A stretch of DNA of 33,781 nt, from assembly GCF_041433555.1 (NCBI RefSeq), contig NZ_JAPWBR010000021.1:1-33781 (forward strand), given 5' to 3'. Below are positions 16,157 through 24,514 of the stretch, piece by piece; positions within the stretch are counted from its first letter, which is position 1, and each line of letters begins with the position of its first letter. This stretch comes from Granulicatella sp041433555 (GTDB lineage Bacteria; Bacillota; Bacilli; Lactobacillales; Aerococcaceae). The notes beneath the pieces are model-generated. The model was given only the letters and a program-made list of their open reading frames with translations, did not search any database and had not been told where the DNA came from. Both the position numbers and the translations under genes were made by a program.

Positions 16157-17176
16157 TTATTCATCCCCTAATTCAAGTCCGGGAATTGCGTTTAAATCCA
16201 TATTTGCAAAGTCTTTTTGCATGTATTTTGTATAGGCTGCAGCACCAATCATCGCCGCATTATCCCCGCAAAGAGACAATGGCGGGATGGAAAATGTGAC
16301 TGCTGGGTAGTGTTCTTCCATCATCTGCGTCATCGCTGTACGAAGCCCCTTATTAGCAGCTACTCCTCCTGCTAACACGAATTGTTTTACAGGATAGGCT
16401 TCCAGAGCACGTCTTGTTTTTTCGACAAGAACTTCTACTACACTGGCTTGGAAACTTGCGGCTAAATCTTCAGGGACAATCTCCTCACCTTTTTGTTTGG
16501 CGTTATGCACACGATTGATGACCGCCGATTTCAATCCACTAAAACTGAAATCAAAATGGTCTTCATGAATCATCGCGCGTGGGAAGTCATAAGTATCCGT
16601 TCCAAGATGAGCTAGTTCGTCCATTTTCTTTCCACCAGGATATGGCAAGTTCAGAATACGACCAATCTTATCGTAAGCTTCCCCTGCAGCATCATCTCTT
16701 GTTTCTCCGATAATTTGGAACTCGCCATCTTCTGGCATATACACAAGTTCCGTATGTCCACCACTTACTACAAGCGCCATTAGTGGAAATTGCAAAGGTT
16801 CCACAAGTTGGTTGGCGTAAATATGTCCTGCCATGTGGTTCACTGCTATCAGTGGTTTTCCACTCGCTAAAGCTAAGGCCTTCGCTGCAGAAATCCCAAT
16901 TAAAAGAGCACCGACAAGTCCTGGACCATACGTCACCGCGATGGCATCCATGTCATCCAACGTCTTTCCTGCTTTTGCAAGAGCCTCGTCAATGACTTGT
17001 GTAATTTGTTCGACGTGATGGCGGCTGGCAATCTCTGGCACAACTCCACCAAAACGCATATGACTTTTAATTTGAGAGGCTACAATATTTGAAAGGATGG
17101 TGTTCCCGTTTTGAATCACGGCTGCACTTGTCTCATCACAACTACTTTCAATTGCTAGAATCAATGTTTCTTTCAT
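16157..17176 (-). CDS. tsaD: tRNA N6-adenosine threonylcarbamoyltransferase
   Basis: TsaD transfers the threonylcarbamoyl group onto A37 of ANN-reading tRNAs (t6A), acting with TsaB and TsaE. The protein has 339 aa. The N-terminal ESSCDET motif is at 10-16, metal ligands H114 and H118 are in NHMAGH, SGGH is at 138-141, and the C-terminal CGDNAAMIG supplies the last metal ligand. AGGAGG is 6 nt before the ATG. It is the last gene of the proS-galT-tsaB-rimI-tsaD run, 10 bp after rimI. tsaE is not in the window. Confidence 0.97.
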   Translation of the reverse strand: MKETLILAIESSCDETSAAVIQNGNTILSNIVASQIKSHMRFGGVVPEIASRHHVEQITQVIDEALAKAGKTLDDMDAIAVTYGPGLVGALLIGISAAKALALASGKPLIAVNHMAGHIYANQLVEPLQFPLMALVVSGGHTELVYMPEDGEFQIIGETRDDAAGEAYDKIGRILNLPYPGGKKMDELAHLGTDTYDFPRAMIHEDHFDFSFSGLKSAVINRVHNAKQKGEEIVPEDLAASFQASVVEVLVEKTRRALEAYPVKQFVLAGGVAANKGLRTAMTQMMEEHYPAVTFSIPPLSLCGDNAAMIGAAAYTKYMQKDFANMDLNAIPGLELGDE

Positions 17177-17186
17177 ATTGCTCCTC

Positions 17187-18275
17187 CTATCTTTGTTCTA
17201 TTTCTAAGCGATATTCAATTGCATCTTCAACTGGATCACTGTAATAATCACTTCTCGTGTGGAAGGCTTCGAACCCAAGAATTTCATATAAGTATTGAGC
17301 ACGCTTGTTGCTTTCACGTACTTCTAGGAAAACAACTTTCACGTCTTTTTGCTTCAAATCGTATAAGGCCATTTGCCATAAACGTTGCGCGAGACCTTTA
17401 CCTTGATAGTCTTTCGCAATCACGATATTCGTAATCGTTGCCTCATCTAATACGCTTTGGACTCCAAGGAATCCAACTAGTTGGCGTTGCATCCATACTC
17501 CGTAATACGCGTTTGTTGGATTTTCTAAATCGGCAAGGAAACTCTCGGCACTCCAATTATTTGGATGCTCGTAATTTTCTTGCACTAATGCGACTAATGC
17601 CTCTGCCATCGCTAAATCAGCTGGATGTAATCTTGTAAATGAATACTCTGATGAATGGAATGAAGACGGTGTTTTTGGCGGTAATGCATAGAGCATTTCC
17701 ACGGCATCTTCATTTTCAGGAGTGTAGTAATTTTCCTTTGTACCAACAACTTCGTATCCATTTTTACGATAGAGCTTAATGGCTTTTGTATTCGACACGC
17801 GGGCTTCGAGCGTAATTTCTTTCTTGTCGAGCGCGCGGGCGATTTTTTCTAATGCTTTCAATAATAAAGTTGCGACATTCAAGAAGCGATAATCGTGTAG
17901 TACAGCAACATTCGTGATATGTAAATCTGTTCCCTCTGTCGTTCTCGCTCCGATGAAACCAACGATTTCCTCTTCCACTTCCAGCACAATATAAATGGCA
18001 GCTGGATTATGTGCGACGTCTTTTTCAAGAACGTCCTTTGCCCATGGAGACTCTCCGTCATAGGCCGCTTTTTCCACTTCAAAAATGCGAGTGGCATCTT
18101 CTGGAAGACCGATTCTGATTTTAGCCTGAGCCCCATTTCCAAGAATCACTCTTTTTTCAAAGTTCTCAAACTGGTCGCGAATCGGATCCGGATCCATCTG
18201 TTGCGCTTCTTCTAAAAACAGTGCTTTGATTTTTTCAAACCACTGCATGAAGCGTTCTTTAAACTCGTTCCACAT
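17187..18275 (-). CDS. rimI: Double GNAT-domain acetyltransferase (RimI-RimI fusion)
   Basis: RimI acetylates the N-terminal alanine of ribosomal protein S18. This 362-aa protein contains two GNAT domains, about residues 52-197 and 208-360, both ending in the RimI-type YYxxxxxDAxxx signature (NYYTPENEDAVEM and DYYSDPVEDAIEY). The acetyl-CoA loop of the second is intact (Q291-GKG-L-A296). In the first it reads R130-F-L-N-V-A135, lacking the glycine, so that domain may be impaired or structural. A helical N-terminus of about 45 residues is extra. The start overlaps the end of tsaB by 17 bp; its AAAGGGG site lies inside tsaB. Genomic pairing of rimI with tsaB and tsaD is common. Confidence 0.88.
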   Translation of the reverse strand: MWNEFKERFMQWFEKIKALFLEEAQQMDPDPIRDQFENFEKRVILGNGAQAKIRIGLPEDATRIFEVEKAAYDGESPWAKDVLEKDVAHNPAAIYIVLEVEEEIVGFIGARTTEGTDLHITNVAVLHDYRFLNVATLLLKALEKIARALDKKEITLEARVSNTKAIKLYRKNGYEVVGTKENYYTPENEDAVEMLYALPPKTPSSFHSSEYSFTRLHPADLAMAEALVALVQENYEHPNNWSAESFLADLENPTNAYYGVWMQRQLVGFLGVQSVLDEATITNIVIAKDYQGKGLAQRLWQMALYDLKQKDVKVVFLEVRESNKRAQYLYEILGFEAFHTRSDYYSDPVEDAIEYRLEIEQR

Positions 18276-18990
18276 ACACTGACCCCTTTTCTAAAGGATG
18301 CTCAGCTTGCCAATTTTCTTCTGCTTCTGCCAGTTTCAAGTACATTGGTACGAAGACGTCCGCGTCAACAGCTTCCTTATTTCTTCCTAATTCGATAAGC
18401 GATGTTGCGTGAGGGATAGCATCACTTGCTTCAAGCCACTTCGCCTCACTCGCTCCTTTTTCTACGATTGCTTCTTTTGTAATCGACTGTAATTGTCCTA
18501 CAAAAGTCACTCCCGCTGCATGTTCCGGCAACACTTTCAAGAAATCATCCCATGAAATATGTTGTTCCGCGATCACCTTTTTAAAGCCTTCATCAGTCTT
18601 TTGATAACCTACTGCGAAAATATTTCCACGTCTAGCATCAAAAAACGGCACAACGACTTCTCCCACTTCTACTTTAGAAGCAAGGTTCGGTAAAAAGACG
18701 TCGAGACTGGAGACTCCCACAAGTGGAATCCCCAGACTCTTCGCTAGTGTTTTTGCAACGGTAACGCCAATTCGAAGTCCTGTATAAGAACCAGGACCTT
18801 CAGCAACAACGACCTTTGTTAAGTCTTTGGCTGTAATGCCTGCTTGGTTAAAAACGGCTTCGATGGTTGGCACAAGGAGAACACTATGTTGCAACGTATT
18901 CTCAATCGTCTGTTCAATAATGGTACCGTCTGTCAGTTCTACAGCGACCGATAATGTCTTATTCGATGTATCAAGTGCGAGGATTGTCAT
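18259..18990 (-). CDS. tsaB: tRNA threonylcarbamoyladenosine biosynthesis protein TsaB
   Basis: TsaB is the non-catalytic partner that dimerises with TsaD in t6A synthesis. The protein has 243 aa. It starts MTILALDTSNKTLSVAV and has the family motif AEGPGSYTGLRIGV at 63-76 followed by AKTLAKSLGIPLVGVSSLD. AAGGAAG lies about 6 nt before the ATG. It starts 18 bp after galT and overlaps the next gene, so coupling is strong. Confidence 0.96.
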   Translation of the reverse strand: MTILALDTSNKTLSVAVELTDGTIIEQTIENTLQHSVLLVPTIEAVFNQAGITAKDLTKVVVAEGPGSYTGLRIGVTVAKTLAKSLGIPLVGVSSLDVFLPNLASKVEVGEVVVPFFDARRGNIFAVGYQKTDEGFKKVIAEQHISWDDFLKVLPEHAAGVTFVGQLQSITKEAIVEKGASEAKWLEASDAIPHATSLIELGRNKEAVDADVFVPMYLKLAEAEENWQAEHPLEKGSVYVERV

Positions 18991-19008
18991 ACGGCACTTC
19001 CTTTCTAA

Positions 19009-20493
19009 CTATTTCGTAAATTCATGCATGAAGGCGCTGAACGCTTCTTGGCCTTCTTTTGTTTGTTTAAAGACGCCTGCATATTCTAACACGCGGCAGA
19101 ATTTTGCACTAACCGCTTTTTGTAAAAATGCGTCTACAGTTTCTTTGGTTGGTGCTTGTGCTTTTAATTCTTTCGCCCATTCTTGGTGAATTTCTGCAAC
19201 AGCTTCAAGACTTCCTTCTCCAACGAGATAGTCTCTCACTTCGCGAAGTTCACGTTCTAGACGTGGCGGTAAAATCGCAAGCCCCATTACTTCAATTAAA
19301 CCGATATTTTCTTTTTTAATATGTTGTACATCCGCATGTGGGTGGAAAATTCCATCAGGAAACTCCTCTGTTGTACGGTTGTTACGTAATACTAAATCAA
19401 ACTCATACGCATCTCCTTGACGTCGCACAATTGGTGTAATCGCATTATGCGGTTCGCCGTTTGATTCACGTAAAATTTCAAAATCTTTGTTTTCGTAGTT
19501 TTCCCATGCTTTTAGAATATCAACCGCCACTTCAAATACTTCCTCACGGTTATTCCCGCGAAGACGAAGCGCAGAAAGCGGCCAGTAAAGGCGTTCGATT
19601 TCAACGGTGTCAAATTTCTTAGAAATCCCAGTTTCCAATACTTTAGCACGGTTCATTGGGAATACGTAACGTCCTCCTTGATAGTGGTTATGACTTAAAA
19701 TCGATCCTCCAACAATTGGAAGTCCTGCGTTTGACCCTACAAAATAATGCGGGAATTGTGTCACGATTTCAAGGAGTCGGCTAAACGCTCCCTCGTCCAC
19801 TTTCATTGGTTCTAGGTTTTCAGACAAGAAGATGGCATGCTCAGAATAATAAGCATATGGAGAATAGTGATACCCCCAAGACTCTCCGCCAAGTTCCATT
19901 CCGACAATACGGTGGTTAGCGCGACCTGGCCAGTTGATACGACCATGGTAGCCTACGTTTTCAAAGCAAAGACGGTTGGCAGGATAATTGAAATCCTTCG
20001 ACTGCGCTGCTTTGATGATTTCTTCTTTTGTTTTTTCCGGTTTTGATAAGTTAATCGTGATTTCTAAATCGCCATACTCTGTTTCTCCATTAAAGGAAAT
20101 ATTTTTAGCGATATCCTTCACCTTAATTAAGTTTAAATCAAGCGCGATTTTATAAAACGCATCGGTCGCAACTTTAGGACCTTCTTCGTATTTATCCCAG
20201 AATAGACGGTTTAATTCAGAAGGCTTTGGAATCACAAGGTTCATTAACTCTTGTTCCAACCAGTCGCGTTCTTCAGAGTCGTTTTCAATCTTCCCACTTT
20301 CAACGGCAGATTCCACTAAGTTTGCCATCGCATCTAATAAAGAAGGTTGCGCCACCTCTTTCGAACTTTCAAAAGATTCTTCTCCCACTAAATAAAGCAC
20401 GCGATTTAATAAATAGTAACGGTCTTCTTTTGAAACATACCCTGAAGCAATCGCACTATCTACAAATTCTTGAATGGCCTTATTGATTTTCAT
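19009..20493 (-). CDS. galT: UDP-glucose--hexose-1-phosphate uridylyltransferase, class II
   Basis: GalT exchanges UMP between UDP-glucose and galactose 1-phosphate in the Leloir pathway. The protein has 494 aa and is the long Firmicutes class II form, not related in length to the 350-aa E. coli type. The catalytic histidines are H268 and H270 in LSHNHYQGG. A second conserved stretch, HPHADVQHIKKENIGLIEVMG, is in the C-terminal third. AGGAGG precedes the ATG by about 8 nt. Neither galK nor galE is adjacent; the gene sits between proS and tsaB with gaps of 34 and 18 bp and no promoter, so it is probably read from the proS T-box transcript. Confidence 0.95.
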   Translation of the reverse strand: MKINKAIQEFVDSAIASGYVSKEDRYYLLNRVLYLVGEESFESSKEVAQPSLLDAMANLVESAVESGKIENDSEERDWLEQELMNLVIPKPSELNRLFWDKYEEGPKVATDAFYKIALDLNLIKVKDIAKNISFNGETEYGDLEITINLSKPEKTKEEIIKAAQSKDFNYPANRLCFENVGYHGRINWPGRANHRIVGMELGGESWGYHYSPYAYYSEHAIFLSENLEPMKVDEGAFSRLLEIVTQFPHYFVGSNAGLPIVGGSILSHNHYQGGRYVFPMNRAKVLETGISKKFDTVEIERLYWPLSALRLRGNNREEVFEVAVDILKAWENYENKDFEILRESNGEPHNAITPIVRRQGDAYEFDLVLRNNRTTEEFPDGIFHPHADVQHIKKENIGLIEVMGLAILPPRLERELREVRDYLVGEGSLEAVAEIHQEWAKELKAQAPTKETVDAFLQKAVSAKFCRVLEYAGVFKQTKEGQEAFSAFMHEFTK

Positions 20494-20527
20494 AATCTTG
20501 TCCTCCTACCAACTAGTTCCTAATCGA

Positions 20528-21976
20528 TTAATATGCACGAGCAATCCAAACCGTATGAGTGGCTGGTTTACCAGTTACGATACATTTTTCTTTTTTCACT
20601 GGAGCGTTAAATGGAATGTTACGAGTTGTGAAGCCTGTTTCTTCTTTGATTTTCGCTTCACTTTCTTCTGTTCCATCCCAACCAACTAATACCCAACCAG
20701 GTACTTCTCCAGCTTCACGTTTAGCTTCGATATGAGCTTTCAACTCATCTAAAGTATCAATGTTTGTATATTCGTTAGACGCACGCATCGCACGAGCTGT
20801 TTCTAACAGACGGCCTTGCATTTTATCTAATTCAGCTAAGATTGTATCTACTAAACCGTCGAATCCTACCGCTACTTTTTCATCTAAGTCACGCATTTTT
20901 GTCATCACTTGATTGTTTTCTAAGTCGCGAGGTCCGCATTCGATACGCATTGGCACGCCACGTAATTCCCACTCATTGAATTTGAATCCTGGAGAGTTGT
21001 CAGTGTCGTCAATCTTCACACGTAATCCAGCAGCTTTCAATTCTTTTTGAAGCTCTTCTAATTTTTCTAAGATAGCTGGATTTTTCTTCCATGGTCCAAC
21101 TGGAATTAAGACTACTTGTGTTGGAGCTACTTTTGGAGGTAATACTAATCCTTGTTCGTCACCGTGCGTCATGATTAATGAACCGATTAAACGAGTCGAT
21201 ACTCCCCATGAAGTTGTATGCGCGTGTACGTGTTCGTTTTCTTTTGTTAAATATTTGATATCGAAAGCTTCAGCGAATTTTGTTCCCATGTAGTGAGAAG
21301 TTCCCGCTTGAACAGCTTTACCGTCTTTCATCATCGCTTCGATTGAGTAAGTATCTACCGCGCCTGCGAAACGTTCTGAAGGAGTTTTTTGTCCTTCATA
21401 AACCGGCACTGCTAATACGCCTTCTACAACTTCTTTGTAGATATCTAACATTCTCATTGTACGGCGACGTGCATCTTCTTCATCTGCATGTGCTGTATGC
21501 CCTTCTTGCCATAAGAATTCTGAAGTACGTAAGAATGGTAAAGTTTTCTTTTCCCAACGGAATACGTTCGCCCATTGGTTGATTTCATATGGAAGGTCAC
21601 GGTATGAATTGATCCAGTTTGAAAAAGCTGTTCCAATCATTGTTTCACTTGTTGGACGAAGCGCTAAACGTTCTTCTAATTTTTCACCAGCTGCTTCTGT
21701 CACCCATGGTAATTCAGGAGCGAATCCTTCAATGTGGTCTGCTTCTTTTGTGAAGAAGCTTTCTGGAATTAACATTGGGAAGTACGCATTACGAATGCCT
21801 TCTTCTTTGAAACGACGGTTGAACTCCTCTTGAATATGTTCCCAGATTTCATATCCGTCTGGTTTGAAAATCATACATCCACGCACTGGTGAATAGTCCA
21901 TTAAATCTGCTTTTTGAATGGTTTGAATATACCATTTAGAAAAATCTTCTCTTTGTAAGTTTGTTTTTTCTGCCAT
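20528..21976 (-). CDS. proS: Proline--tRNA ligase, short (archaeal/eukaryote-like) type
   Basis: The enzyme charges tRNA-Pro. It has 482 aa. Class II motifs are visible: RPTSE at 107-111, FRWEKK at 139-144 and the motif 3 region THGDEQGL at 270-277. Only about 120 residues lie between motifs 2 and 3, so the INS editing domain of the usual bacterial ~570-aa enzyme is absent. The protein ends with the ARAY tail typical of the archaeal-type family. AAGGAG is 8 nt before the ATG. It is preceded by a T-box leader with a proline specifier, which fits well. Confidence 0.96.
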   Translation of the reverse strand: MAEKTNLQREDFSKWYIQTIQKADLMDYSPVRGCMIFKPDGYEIWEHIQEEFNRRFKEEGIRNAYFPMLIPESFFTKEADHIEGFAPELPWVTEAAGEKLEERLALRPTSETMIGTAFSNWINSYRDLPYEINQWANVFRWEKKTLPFLRTSEFLWQEGHTAHADEEDARRRTMRMLDIYKEVVEGVLAVPVYEGQKTPSERFAGAVDTYSIEAMMKDGKAVQAGTSHYMGTKFAEAFDIKYLTKENEHVHAHTTSWGVSTRLIGSLIMTHGDEQGLVLPPKVAPTQVVLIPVGPWKKNPAILEKLEELQKELKAAGLRVKIDDTDNSPGFKFNEWELRGVPMRIECGPRDLENNQVMTKMRDLDEKVAVGFDGLVDTILAELDKMQGRLLETARAMRASNEYTNIDTLDELKAHIEAKREAGEVPGWVLVGWDGTEESEAKIKEETGFTTRNIPFNAPVKKEKCIVTGKPATHTVWIARAY

Positions 21977-22008
21977 CTGCTTGACTCCTTTTTCGTTTTT
22001 TGTGAAAT

Positions 22009-22214
22009 AAAAAAAGCCACTCCCCTAAAAAAGGACGAATGACTCGCGGTACCACCTTAATTACACTTACGTTGTAAATGTCTCTTTAACATTGATAACG
22101 ATGATTTCACCGGATTATTTTCATAATCACCTATTTGGTAGGTTCAGTTAAAGAGCGGGGGTTCTTTCTCAGCAATCAGAACTTTCTGTACCCATCATTT
22201 CACTTACTTTTCCA
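22009..22214 (-). promoter_or_regulatory. T-box leader of proS (proline specifier)
   Basis: The T-box core AAGGTGGTACCGCG lies at 22045-22058 (minus strand); its UGGU would pair with an ACCA tRNA end. A terminator follows: arms at 22034-22044 and 22015-22025 with one bulged G, then seven U (22009-22015). A CCU codon followed by A, in the context GAACCUACC, lies at 22140-22142 and is the likely specifier for tRNA-Pro. The leader lies directly upstream of proS. Uncharged tRNA-Pro should favour read-through. Confidence 0.9.
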
Positions 22215-22220
22215 TGTCCT

Positions 22221-22249
22221 ATCGTACTCTAAACAAGGGTGGAAAGCAA
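22221..22249 (-). promoter_or_regulatory. Promoter of the proS leader
   Basis: TTGCTT (22244-22249) and TACGAT (22221-22226) with a 17-bp spacer on the minus strand. The -35 lies in a small AGCAAG/CTTGCT inverted repeat that may also act as a weak terminator for the mazG-like gene. Confidence 0.55.
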
Positions 22250-22267
22250 GTGTTTTCTTGCTGTAAA

Positions 22268-22609
22268 CTAGTCGTATTTTGCTGTCTTTTGAAGAAACTC
22301 TACTAAGTTCGTTGTATGGTTATATTTAATAGCGGCACTGAGGTCTTTTTCCAAGATGACTTTTTCTAAATCAATGCCGTTTACAGCGGCAATCGCAATC
22401 GTATAATGGATGACATCTGCTAGTTCTTTTGCAAGTTCAGCTTGTACTTCCTCAGTATTCCCATCTTTTCTACCGTCACGAATACTAATTTGCTCTGCCA
22501 CTTCTCCAATTTCTTCGACTAATTTAATAAAGAGCCCTTGGTCAGTTTTTCGATTATTATAGACATCTGCTAAATACTCTTCATAAAGTCTTACGGTTAA
22601 TCCTGACAT
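22268..22609 (-). CDS. MazG-like nucleotide pyrophosphohydrolase domain protein
   Basis: A 113-aa all-alpha NTP pyrophosphatase-like protein. The metal-binding pattern is present: E32-E33-xx-E36 in LVEEIGEVAEQ and E62-xx-D65 in KELADVIHY. Such single-domain proteins hydrolyse non-canonical or damaged nucleoside triphosphates; the substrate of this one is unknown. GGAG lies 9 nt before the ATG and abuts the U tract of the metI terminator, so it has no obvious promoter of its own. Its link to methionine uptake, if any, is not evident. Confidence 0.85.
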   Translation of the reverse strand: MSGLTVRLYEEYLADVYNNRKTDQGLFIKLVEEIGEVAEQISIRDGRKDGNTEEVQAELAKELADVIHYTIAIAAVNGIDLEKVILEKDLSAAIKYNHTTNLVEFLQKTAKYD

Positions 22610-22622
22610 CTAATCACACTCC

Positions 22623-22657
22623 AATAAAATAAGCAATAGACAGTGAAGTCTATTGCT
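22623..22657 (-). terminator. Terminator after metI
   Basis: AGCAATAGAC (22632-22641) and its complement (22648-22657) form a 10-bp stem with a 6-nt loop; UUAUUUUAUU follows on the minus strand. The interrupted U tract suggests it is leaky, and the ribosome binding site of the mazG-like gene follows immediately. Confidence 0.75.
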
Positions 22658-22690
22658 ATTTTACATCATTTAATATGGAAGATAAAGAAA

Positions 22691-23404
22691 CTATCGCTTA
22701 TCAATAGCTTTAGTCGCACGGTCTCCAATAATTTGGATAATAAATACCAAAATAAGGATGGCTACTGTAGCGACAAAGATGATATCTACTTTGTTTCGTG
22801 TATAACCAATGAGGTAAGCTAAGTTTCCTAATCCTCCCGCACCGATAACACCAGCTACTGCTGTAGAACCGATTAACGCGATTGCCGTTACGGTAATCCC
22901 TGATACAAGTGCTGGAAGTGATTCTGGAATCAGCACTTTTGTAATGATTTGGCGGGTATTTGCCCCCATTGATTCTGCCGCCTCGATGACTCCTGACGGG
23001 ATTTCATTTAACGCGATATCCACTAAACGCGCATAAAATGGCGCTGCACTGATGATCAATGTTGGAATTGCCCCTTTAGGCCCTACAATCGTTGACATGA
23101 TGGCTTTTGTAAAAGGCATCAATAATGTTAGTAAAATAATAAATGGAATCGCACGGAAAATATTAATGATTCCGCTTAAAATAAGATGAACCCATGTATT
23201 TTCAAGACTGCGACCCTTTCCTGTTAAGAAAAGAAGGAGTCCTAAAATTAATCCAATGACAAATACATAGAACGTTGGAATGAAGGTCATATAGAGAGTT
23301 TCATTAATAGCTTTAATGACATCAGGCCATACAACATTCTCGAACGAAAACATTTCTCTGAAAAGTTCATCTAGGCTTGCTGATGCTAAAAATAGATTAA
23401 ACAT
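22691..23404 (-). CDS. metI: Methionine ABC transporter permease
   Basis: Membrane subunit of the D/L-methionine importer MetNIQ. The protein has 237 aa with about five membrane segments. The EAA loop that contacts MetN is clear: EAAESMGANTRQIITKVLIPESLPAL near 143-168. The ATG lies inside the end of metN (8-bp overlap, ATGTTTAA), so translation is coupled. The final gene of metQ-metN-metI. Confidence 0.96.
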   Translation of the reverse strand: MFNLFLASASLDELFREMFSFENVVWPDVIKAINETLYMTFIPTFYVFVIGLILGLLLFLTGKGRSLENTWVHLILSGIINIFRAIPFIILLTLLMPFTKAIMSTIVGPKGAIPTLIISAAPFYARLVDIALNEIPSGVIEAAESMGANTRQIITKVLIPESLPALVSGITVTAIALIGSTAVAGVIGAGGLGNLAYLIGYTRNKVDIIFVATVAILILVFIIQIIGDRATKAIDKR

Positions 23405-24422
23405 GCTCTAACACCTCCACGATAATTTCTGCTTGTTTAAGATATTCGATGACCTCTTCTGCTTTTGAAGATTCTTCCTCAATCAAAATAATCATGCTTC
23501 CTAATATCCCTTTTTGCGTAATATTTACCTTCGCTTGTAAAATCGATACTGTTGCATCGAGTTTACGAATCGCTTCAGATAATACGGCGTCTCCTGTACG
23601 GTCGCCTAAATACTGAATACGAACTGCTACACCTGGGCGAAGGGACGTTGAAAGATGATGGAATACCTCATCGATTTCATCATCCACACGTTCTTCTCCC
23701 ACGAATTGTTTTGTAATTGGTTGTTGTGGATTTTTGAAGACTTCAATCACTTCCCCACTTTCCACTACTCGTCCTTCTTCCATCACGGCAACACGGTGGC
23801 AAATTTGACGAACGACATGCATTTCATGCGTAATTAACACAATCGTTAACCCTAGTTCTTGGTTGATTTCTACTAATAATTTTAAGATATCTTTTGTTGT
23901 CTTAGGGTCAAGTGCACTCGTAGCTTCGTCACATAAAAGGACTTCTGGATCGTTAGCTAACGCACGGGCAATCCCTACTCTTTGCTTTTGTCCCCCAGAA
24001 AGTTGTGATGGATAAGATTTTTCACGTCCGGTTAGTCCAACTAAATCGATTAATTCGGCTACCTTAGCTTTACGCTCGGCTTTTGGAACGCCTGCAATTT
24101 CAAGTGAAAAAGCAATGTTTTCTTCGACTGTTCTCGACCATAAAAGATTGAAATGTTGGAATATCATCGCGATTTTTTGACGCTCTTTTAAAAGCTCTTT
24201 GCGTTTTAAGGTTGTAATGTCTTTTTCATTAATATAAATATGGCCACTTGTAACTGTCTCAAGTCCATTTAACAAACGGATTAATGTACTTTTACCCGCA
24301 CCTGAAAAACCAATCACTCCAAAAATTTCGCCTCTACTAATCTCTAACGAGACATCTTTTACAGCTTCAACCGTGCCTTGTTTCCCAGTATATGTTTTGG
24401 ACACGTTCTCTACTCGAATCAT
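23397..24422 (-). CDS. metN: Methionine ABC transporter ATP-binding protein
   Basis: ATPase of the methionine importer, 341 aa. Walker A GFSGAGKST at 38-46, Q-loop near Q89, signature LSGGQKQR at 141-148 and Walker B LLCDEATSALD at 162-172. The C-terminal portion (about 260-341) is a NIL domain, which in the E. coli protein binds methionine and shuts off transport (trans-inhibition). AAGGAG lies about 7 nt before the ATG. It follows metQ after 92 bp that contain a large hairpin. Confidence 0.97.
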   Translation of the reverse strand: MIRVENVSKTYTGKQGTVEAVKDVSLEISRGEIFGVIGFSGAGKSTLIRLLNGLETVTSGHIYINEKDITTLKRKELLKERQKIAMIFQHFNLLWSRTVEENIAFSLEIAGVPKAERKAKVAELIDLVGLTGREKSYPSQLSGGQKQRVGIARALANDPEVLLCDEATSALDPKTTKDILKLLVEINQELGLTIVLITHEMHVVRQICHRVAVMEEGRVVESGEVIEVFKNPQQPITKQFVGEERVDDEIDEVFHHLSTSLRPGVAVRIQYLGDRTGDAVLSEAIRKLDATVSILQAKVNITQKGILGSMIILIEEESSKAEEVIEYLKQAEIIVEVLEHV

Positions 24423-24447
24423 TGTTTCACTCCTTAATGGTCAAAAG

Positions 24448-24491
24448 GGAGCGGAAAGTACAAGGCTTTTGGCTTTGTATCTTTCCACTCC
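24448..24491 (-). promoter_or_regulatory. Large hairpin between metQ and metN
   Basis: An 11-bp stem (24448-24458 with 24481-24491, one G-U) continues inward with TACAA/TTGTA and GC/GC pairs after a bulge. On the minus strand only CUUUUG follows. It looks like a leaky terminator or a stabilising 3' end for the metQ message, which would give more binding protein than transporter. Confidence 0.65.
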
Positions 24492-24514
24492 TCTTGTTCT
24501 CTTACTATTTTTTA

